Assembly (NCBI RefSeq): GCF_039532215.1
Contig: NZ_BAAARN010000001.1
Span: forward strand, 1 to 64,000
DNA: 64,000 nucleotides
Direction of reading: 5' to 3'
Source: Pedococcus aerophilus
GTDB lineage: Bacteria > Actinomycetota > Actinomycetes > Actinomycetales > Dermatophilaceae
The notes below the pieces were generated by a model. That model was not told the origin of the DNA, did no database searches, and was given only the letters and a program-made list of their open reading frames with translations. The translations under genes were made by a program, and so were the position numbers. This document shows positions 60,101 to 64,000 of the stretch, in pieces; within the stretch, counting starts at the first letter, position 1, and every line of letters starts with the position of its first letter.

Positions 60101-61702
60101 TCAGCGTGGCGGTTCGGTCTCCCAGGGGATGAGGCCTTCGGAGATGATGACGAGTCCGGCTCCTGAGGACGTGGTCCTGCGTGCGCTTGAGCCGTTGGGT
60201 GTTCGGGACGTGCGGGGTGTGCGGGTGGGGCGGCCTGGTGGTTTGGTGCGGGCGAGTTCGGGGTGGGTGATCTCGAGGTCGGAGGGGAGCTCGATGTCGT
60301 TCCAGCTGGCGTTGCCGCCGGTGGGTGGTCGGTAGGTGCCGGCCGGAATGGTCGGGTCGCCGCCGGGTGGTGGGGCTGTCTCTGCGGGTCGGGGTGGGCG
60401 GATGGGTAGCCCGTACCGGTTGACCACGGTCAGTCCGTCGGGTCGGTCGGGGTCACCGGTGATCTGGAAGTCGCCACGGTCGATGCCGTCGTGGTGCCTG
60501 GTGCACAACGAGATCTGGTTGGTCGTGTCAGTGGCACCGCCATCGGCCCAGGGATGCAGGTGGTGGATCTCGACGAAGCCGGTGTTGGTGGTCGGGCAGC
60601 CGGGGAACCGGCAGCCGCGGTCGCGGTCCAGGACCAGGCGTCGGGAGCGTTCGGGCAGGATCCGCATCGACCGCCCGACCGAGACCGGTCGCCCTTGGGT
60701 TTCCCAGACGGGTTGGACCACACCATCGCTGATGAACCGGCTCAGCAGCCGCGTGGGGATCGCGTGCCCGCCGGTGGCCCAGGCACCGTTGGTGTCCAGG
60801 TGCAGGTACACCCGGTAGTGCGCCGCCCGTGATGTCGAGGTGATCGAGGCCAGCGACCGGTTCGCCATCTCCTCGAGCGCGTCGGCATAGGTCGGCAACC
60901 CGGCGTGCGGGTCCTGGCTGTGGCCCAGCCCTGCGCCCGACTCGGCGCCATCGGCACGGCCATCGCTGGCGGCATCGCTCCCGGTCTTGCCGTTGTCGGT
61001 GTCACGGCGGCGGGTGAACAACGCATCCTTGGCCTCCTTCACAGCTTGTTCGACCAGGGCGCCGGTAGTCGCGGGCGCGGAGTACCGCAGCTGGAACCGA
61101 CCATCAGCGTCGTAGGTCATGGTCAGCTCGGGCCGGGCACAGGCCCGCTGCTCCGCGATCGAGGCCTTCGCGGCGTCGTGCTCTTCCCTCACCAGGGTGC
61201 GGGCGTCTGGCGCGGTGCCGGTCGCTGCTGGCCCGTCGTCGCCCGGTTCGGGTGCTGGGTCGGCGGGGAAGGCGTGCATCCGGACCGCACGGCGTAGCTG
61301 GGGCACGGTTGCTTCGCGGGCGAACCGGGTCAGCGACTTCTGGTGACTCGCGGGCACGTTGCGGGCCAGGACCGCGACCTGGTCCAGGGAGAGCTCACCG
61401 GCAGACAGTGCAGTCCCAGCGTCGGTCAGCTCGGTGCGGCGCCGTGCGACGGCGACGATGTCGGCGGCGTGGGCAGGGGCCAACCCGGCCCGGACGACGA
61501 GGTAGTGCTCGGGGGACTTGAACCCGCCCTCACCCCAGTGACTGCCGGTCATGACCTCGTCGATGATGTCGACCAGCTCGGCCTGCGCCCGGTTCAACCG
61601 TCCCGCGACTGCGGCGGTGCGGTCCCACAGGTCCCGGTTCCGCACACCCCAGCTGCCCGGCGCGAGTGCATCGGGGACGGTGCTGAGGGGAGCGGTCGAC
61701 AT
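60101..61702 (-). CDS. DUF222 / HNH endonuclease domain protein (13E12-like)
   Basis: The 533-residue protein has an N-terminal DUF222 domain (LNRAQAELVDIIDEVM, AGLAPAHAADIVAVARRRTE, ELSLDQVAVLARNVPASHQK) and a C-terminal HNH nuclease (RDRGCRFPGCPTTNTGFVEI, HHLHPWADGGATDTTNQISL, CTRHHDGID with metal His). The last 75 residues are Pro/Arg-rich. It interrupts the conserved priA-fmt region, the coding strand is C-rich with more T than its neighbours, and an SOS-type box covers its promoter. In M. tuberculosis the 13E12 repeat family is a known LexA target and is linked to phage-like elements. Nuclease function is inferred. Confidence 0.9.
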   Translation of the reverse strand: MSTAPLSTVPDALAPGSWGVRNRDLWDRTAAVAGRLNRAQAELVDIIDEVMTGSHWGEGGFKSPEHYLVVRAGLAPAHAADIVAVARRRTELTDAGTALSAGELSLDQVAVLARNVPASHQKSLTRFAREATVPQLRRAVRMHAFPADPAPEPGDDGPAATGTAPDARTLVREEHDAAKASIAEQRACARPELTMTYDADGRFQLRYSAPATTGALVEQAVKEAKDALFTRRRDTDNGKTGSDAASDGRADGAESGAGLGHSQDPHAGLPTYADALEEMANRSLASITSTSRAAHYRVYLHLDTNGAWATGGHAIPTRLLSRFISDGVVQPVWETQGRPVSVGRSMRILPERSRRLVLDRDRGCRFPGCPTTNTGFVEIHHLHPWADGGATDTTNQISLCTRHHDGIDRGDFQITGDPDRPDGLTVVNRYGLPIRPPRPAETAPPPGGDPTIPAGTYRPPTGGNASWNDIELPSDLEITHPELARTKPPGRPTRTPRTSRTPNGSSARRTTSSGAGLVIISEGLIPWETEPPR

Positions 61703-61708
61703 GTCCTA

Positions 61709-61725
61709 ATCGTACAGGTGTTCGA
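61709..61725 (-). promoter_or_regulatory. LexA/SOS box overlapping the -10 of the DUF222/HNH gene
   Basis: On the minus strand TCGAACACCTGTACGA (61725-61710) matches the actinobacterial LexA consensus TCGAAC-N4-GTTCGA at 11 of 12 positions. The right half merges with TACGAT (61714-61709), which ends 6 nt before the ATG. LexA bound here would cover the -10, giving damage-inducible, probably leaderless, expression. Confidence 0.75.
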
Positions 61726-61853
61726 ACGATGACGAAAGAGTTGTCCACACCCAACGCGCGCGAGTTCGCCCGCAGCAGAACGACATTCGCGAAGCGGTCC
61801 CTACCGAAGTGAGCTCCGCTGCGGCGGTGCGCGCCGCGCCATACGGTCGCACC

Positions 61854-61859
61854 TAGACT
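61854..61859 (+). promoter_or_regulatory. -10 element for leaderless def
   Basis: TAGACT ends 7 nt before GTG 61867; no ribosome-binding site lies between. A GCCATAC heptamer lies just upstream near 61839. Confidence 0.55.
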
Positions 61860-61866
61860 GGACGCC

Positions 61867-62412
61867 GTGTCGATCCAGAACATCCGCCTCTTCGGTGACC
61901 CGGTGCTGCGCACCGCCGCCGAACCCGTCGTCGACTTCGACCGTGAGCTCCGCCAGCTGGTCAAGGACCTCACCGACACGATGATGGACGCGCCCGGCGC
62001 TGGCCTTGCGGCACCGCAGATCGGCGTGGGCCTGCGCGTGTTCACGTACTGGATCGACGGCGAGCTCGGGCACCTCGTCAACCCCGACCTGTCGCTGTCC
62101 GACGAGATGCAGGACGGCGAGGAGGGCTGCCTGTCGTTCCCCGGCATGAAGTTCGAGACGCCGCGGTCGCTGCGGGTGGTGGCCAAGGGCTTCAACCAGT
62201 TCGGGGAGCCGGTCCTCATCGAGGGCTCCGAGCTCATGGCCCGCTGCATCCAGCACGAGACCGACCACCTCGACGGCATCTTGTTCATCGACCGGATGGA
62301 CCGCGAGCAGCGCAAGCTCGCCATGCGGGCGATCCGCGAGGCCCAGTGGTCGGGCGAGGCCGCGCCCACCGTCAAGGTCAGCCCGCACGCGACGTTCGGC
62401 AGGAGCCTGTGA
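61867..62412 (+). CDS. def: Peptide deformylase
   Basis: The 181-residue metalloenzyme removes the formyl group from new proteins. Motif [17 protein letters not shown], motif [11 protein letters not shown] (metal Cys) and motif [17 protein letters not shown] (HExxH type) are all intact. The stop overlaps fmt by 4 bp, so formylation and deformylation genes are coupled. Confidence 0.97.
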   Translation: MSIQNIRLFGDPVLRTAAEPVVDFDRELRQLVKDLTDTMMDAPGAGLAAPQIGVGLRVFTYWIDGELGHLVNPDLSLSDEMQDGEEGCLSFPGMKFETPRSLRVVAKGFNQFGEPVLIEGSELMARCIQHETDHLDGILFIDRMDREQRKLAMRAIREAQWSGEAAPTVKVSPHATFGRSL

Positions 62413-63365
62413 GCCTGCGCCTCGTCTTCGCCGGTACCCCCGAGGTCGCGGTCCCGGCCCTGGCCGCACTCCATGCCTCCGAGCACGAGGTGGTCGCGGT
62501 CGTCACGCGACCGGATGCCCGTTCCGGGCGCGGCCGTGGCCTCGCCCAGTCACCGGTCCGGCAGTGGGCGCAGGAGCACGGCATCGAGGTGCTCACCCCG
62601 CGCAAGCCCGGGGAGGAGGACTTCCTCGAGCGGTTGCGCGAGCTCGAGCCCGACGTGTGCCCCGTCGTGGCGTACGGCGCGCTCATCCCGCGCGTGGCTC
62701 TCGACGTCCCCCGCCACGGCTGGGTCAACCTGCACTTCTCGCTGCTCCCTGCATGGCGCGGCGCGGCCCCGGTCCAGCACGCGCTCATGGCCGGCGACGA
62801 GATGACCGGTGCGTCCACCTTCCTCATCGAGCAGGGCCTGGACACCGGCCCGGTGTATGGCGTGATGACCGAACGCGTCCGTCCCACCGACACCTCCGGT
62901 GACCTCCTGGGTCGTCTCGCCGAAGGGGGAGCCGGGCTGCTCGTGGCGACGATGGACGGGATCGAGGACGGTTCGCTGCGACCCGTGCCGCAGAGCCCCG
63001 AGGGGGTCTCGCTGGCGCCCAAGATCGAGGTGGCCGACGCGCAGGTCCGGTGGGACAGGCCTGCCGTCGCGGTCGACAGGCTCGTCCGCGGCTGTACCCC
63101 GGCACCGGGTGCCTGGACGACGTTTCGCGGCGAGCGGGTCAAGCTGGCGCCGGTCTCGCTGACCGCCGCCGACGCCCCCGAGGGCCTGGCCCCCGGCGAG
63201 GTCGTCGCGGGCAAACGTGAGGTCTGGGTCGGCACCGGGACCACCCCGGTCCTGCTCGGCCAGGTGCGCCCGCACGGCAAGAAGGACATGGCCGCCCCCG
63301 ACTGGGCGCGCGGCACCCGCATCGCACGAGGAGAGTCCTTCACCATGGTCGAGGCACAGGCATGA
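62409..63365 (+). CDS. fmt: Methionyl-tRNA formyltransferase
   Basis: The 318-residue protein transfers formyl from 10-formyl-THF to Met-t[22 protein letters not shown] begins the Rossmann part; the catalytic Asn/His region is [20 protein letters not shown]; the following Asp lies in [11 protein letters not shown]. The C-terminal OB-like domain has [23 protein letters not shown] 62409 overlaps the def stop, and rsmB overlaps its end. Confidence 0.97.
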   Translation: MSLRLVFAGTPEVAVPALAALHASEHEVVAVVTRPDARSGRGRGLAQSPVRQWAQEHGIEVLTPRKPGEEDFLERLRELEPDVCPVVAYGALIPRVALDVPRHGWVNLHFSLLPAWRGAAPVQHALMAGDEMTGASTFLIEQGLDTGPVYGVMTERVRPTDTSGDLLGRLAEGGAGLLVATMDGIEDGSLRPVPQSPEGVSLAPKIEVADAQVRWDRPAVAVDRLVRGCTPAPGAWTTFRGERVKLAPVSLTAADAPEGLAPGEVVAGKREVWVGTGTTPVLLGQVRPHGKKDMAAPDWARGTRIARGESFTMVEAQA

Positions 63366-64000
63366 GCGAGTCCGACGGCGGCGGCCGGCGCGACGACAAC
63401 CGCAGCGGTCGACCCGACGACAACCGCCGCGGCGGCCCGGGTGGGCGGGACGGCGAACGTCGTGCCGCTGGTCCTCGACGGAACGCCCAGGGGCGGCAGC
63501 GTCCCGAGCGCGCGCACGGCGGGCGGGAGCGCTCGGCGCAGAAGCCGAGCGAACGCGGCCGCACGAGCGACCCGCAGCGGCTCGCCGCCTACACGGTGAT
63601 GCGTGCTGTCGCCGACGGGGCCTACGCCAACCTCGAGCTCCCGAAGGTGTTGCGGGACAAGGACATCCGAGGCCGGGACGCCGCGTTCACGACCGAGCTG
63701 GTCTACGGCGCGGTCCGCATGCACGGCCTCTACGACCCGATCATCTCCGTCGCCGCCGCACGACCGATCGCGAAGATCGACGAGAACGTCGTCGACACGC
63801 TGCGCCTCGGTGCGCACCAGCTGCTCGGCATGCGTGTCCCCACCCACGCCGCGGTCGACGAGACGGTGGCCCTGGCCCGCAAGGTCAACGGTGCGGGCGC
63901 TGCCGGGTTCGTCAACGCCGTGATGCGCCGCATCAGCGAGCGCGACCTCGACGCGTGGCTGGCCGAGGTCGTCCCGACGAACGGTGACCTCACGGCCCGG
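63362..64000 (+). CDS. rsmB: 16S rRNA m5C967 methyltransferase RsmB, 5' part (runs off the window)
   Basis: 213 codons are visible from ATG 63362, which overlaps the fmt stop. Residues 1-60 are Arg/Gly/Asp-rich and disordered ([20 protein letters not shown]). From about residue 72 the NusB-like RNA-binding domain begins ([71 protein letters not shown]). The catalytic SAM domain lies beyond the end. The def-fmt-rsmB order is widespread. Confidence 0.93.
   Translation, partial: MSESDGGGRRDDNRSGRPDDNRRGGPGGRDGERRAAGPRRNAQGRQRPERAHGGRERSAQKPSERGRTSDPQRLAAYTVMRAVADGAYANLELPKVLRDKDIRGRDAAFTTELVYGAVRMHGLYDPIISVAAARPIAKIDENVVDTLRLGAHQLLGMRVPTHAAVDETVALARKVNGAGAAGFVNAVMRRISERDLDAWLAEVVPTNGDLTAR

Overview
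This is a high-GC actinobacterial chromosome segment. Gene order and protein style point to Micrococcales, most likely Intrasporangiaceae (Janibacter, Knoellia or Terrabacter-like). That assignment is an inference from synteny and codon use; there is no 16S in the window. The layout matches several Mycobacterium tuberculosis neighbourhoods joined in a new order: the Rv1691-Rv1700 block (TPR protein, HAD phosphatase, tlyA, nadK, recN, steA, mctB, pyrG, Nudix), the alaS-ruvX-mltG-aroE-prepilin peptidase-aroC-aroK-aroB block, and the pyr operon followed by mihF-gmk-rpoZ-coaBC-metK-priA-(def)-fmt-rsmB.

Region by region. 1-90: the 3' end of a 5S rRNA gene and its terminator, so an rRNA operon lies just outside. 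217-15757: a long plus-strand run of RNA and NAD metabolism, DNA repair, septum/cell-envelope genes (steA, mctB, a MraY/WecA-like transferase, a MurJ-type flippase, a GT-B glycosyltransferase), pyrG and a Nudix enzyme. 15762-17936: a secreted DUF6351 protein on the minus strand. 18225-20051: aspS, closed by a strong hairpin. 20115-24117: minus-strand accessory genes (hydrolase, acetyltransferase, MMPL exporter). 24137-35729: rarA, a 485-bp decayed spacer with a DUF559-type remnant, two small conserved proteins, alaS, ruvX, mltG and the shikimate genes. 35793-42279: accessory genes of mixed strand (secreted SNase-like/lamin-tail protein, intradiol dioxygenase-like lipoprotein, acetyltransferases, aldo/keto reductase, a beta-hydroxyacid dehydrogenase) around efp-nusB. 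42442-53325: the pyrimidine operon, preceded by a PyrR-binding leader. 53572-59634: mihF, gmk, rpoZ, coaBC, metK, priA. 59806-64000: a small membrane protein, an SOS-boxed DUF222/HNH gene of the 13E12 type, def, fmt and the start of rsmB.

How the genes work together. The pyr operon encodes all of de novo UMP synthesis except the final pyrE step, and uses a class 1B (PyrDB/PyrK) dihydroorotate dehydrogenase. pyrG, far upstream, makes CTP. aroE, aroC, aroK and aroB supply chorismate. mltG, the prepilin peptidase, steA and the flippase/transferase trio act at the envelope. def-fmt-rsmB is a translation-initiation and rRNA-modification set. Most operon joints are 4-bp GTGA/ATGA overlaps, so translational coupling is probably pervasive.

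I saw no wholly novel gene system. The most distinctive signals are regulatory: at least eleven genes whose start codon lies 6-8 nt after a -10-like hexamer (leaderless transcripts); a LexA-type box overlapping the promoter of the DUF222/HNH gene; a PyrR-binding loop that includes the pyrR ribosome-binding site; a metK terminator whose T-tract forms the priA -10; and a heptamer, GTATGSC, that recurs on both strands well above chance.
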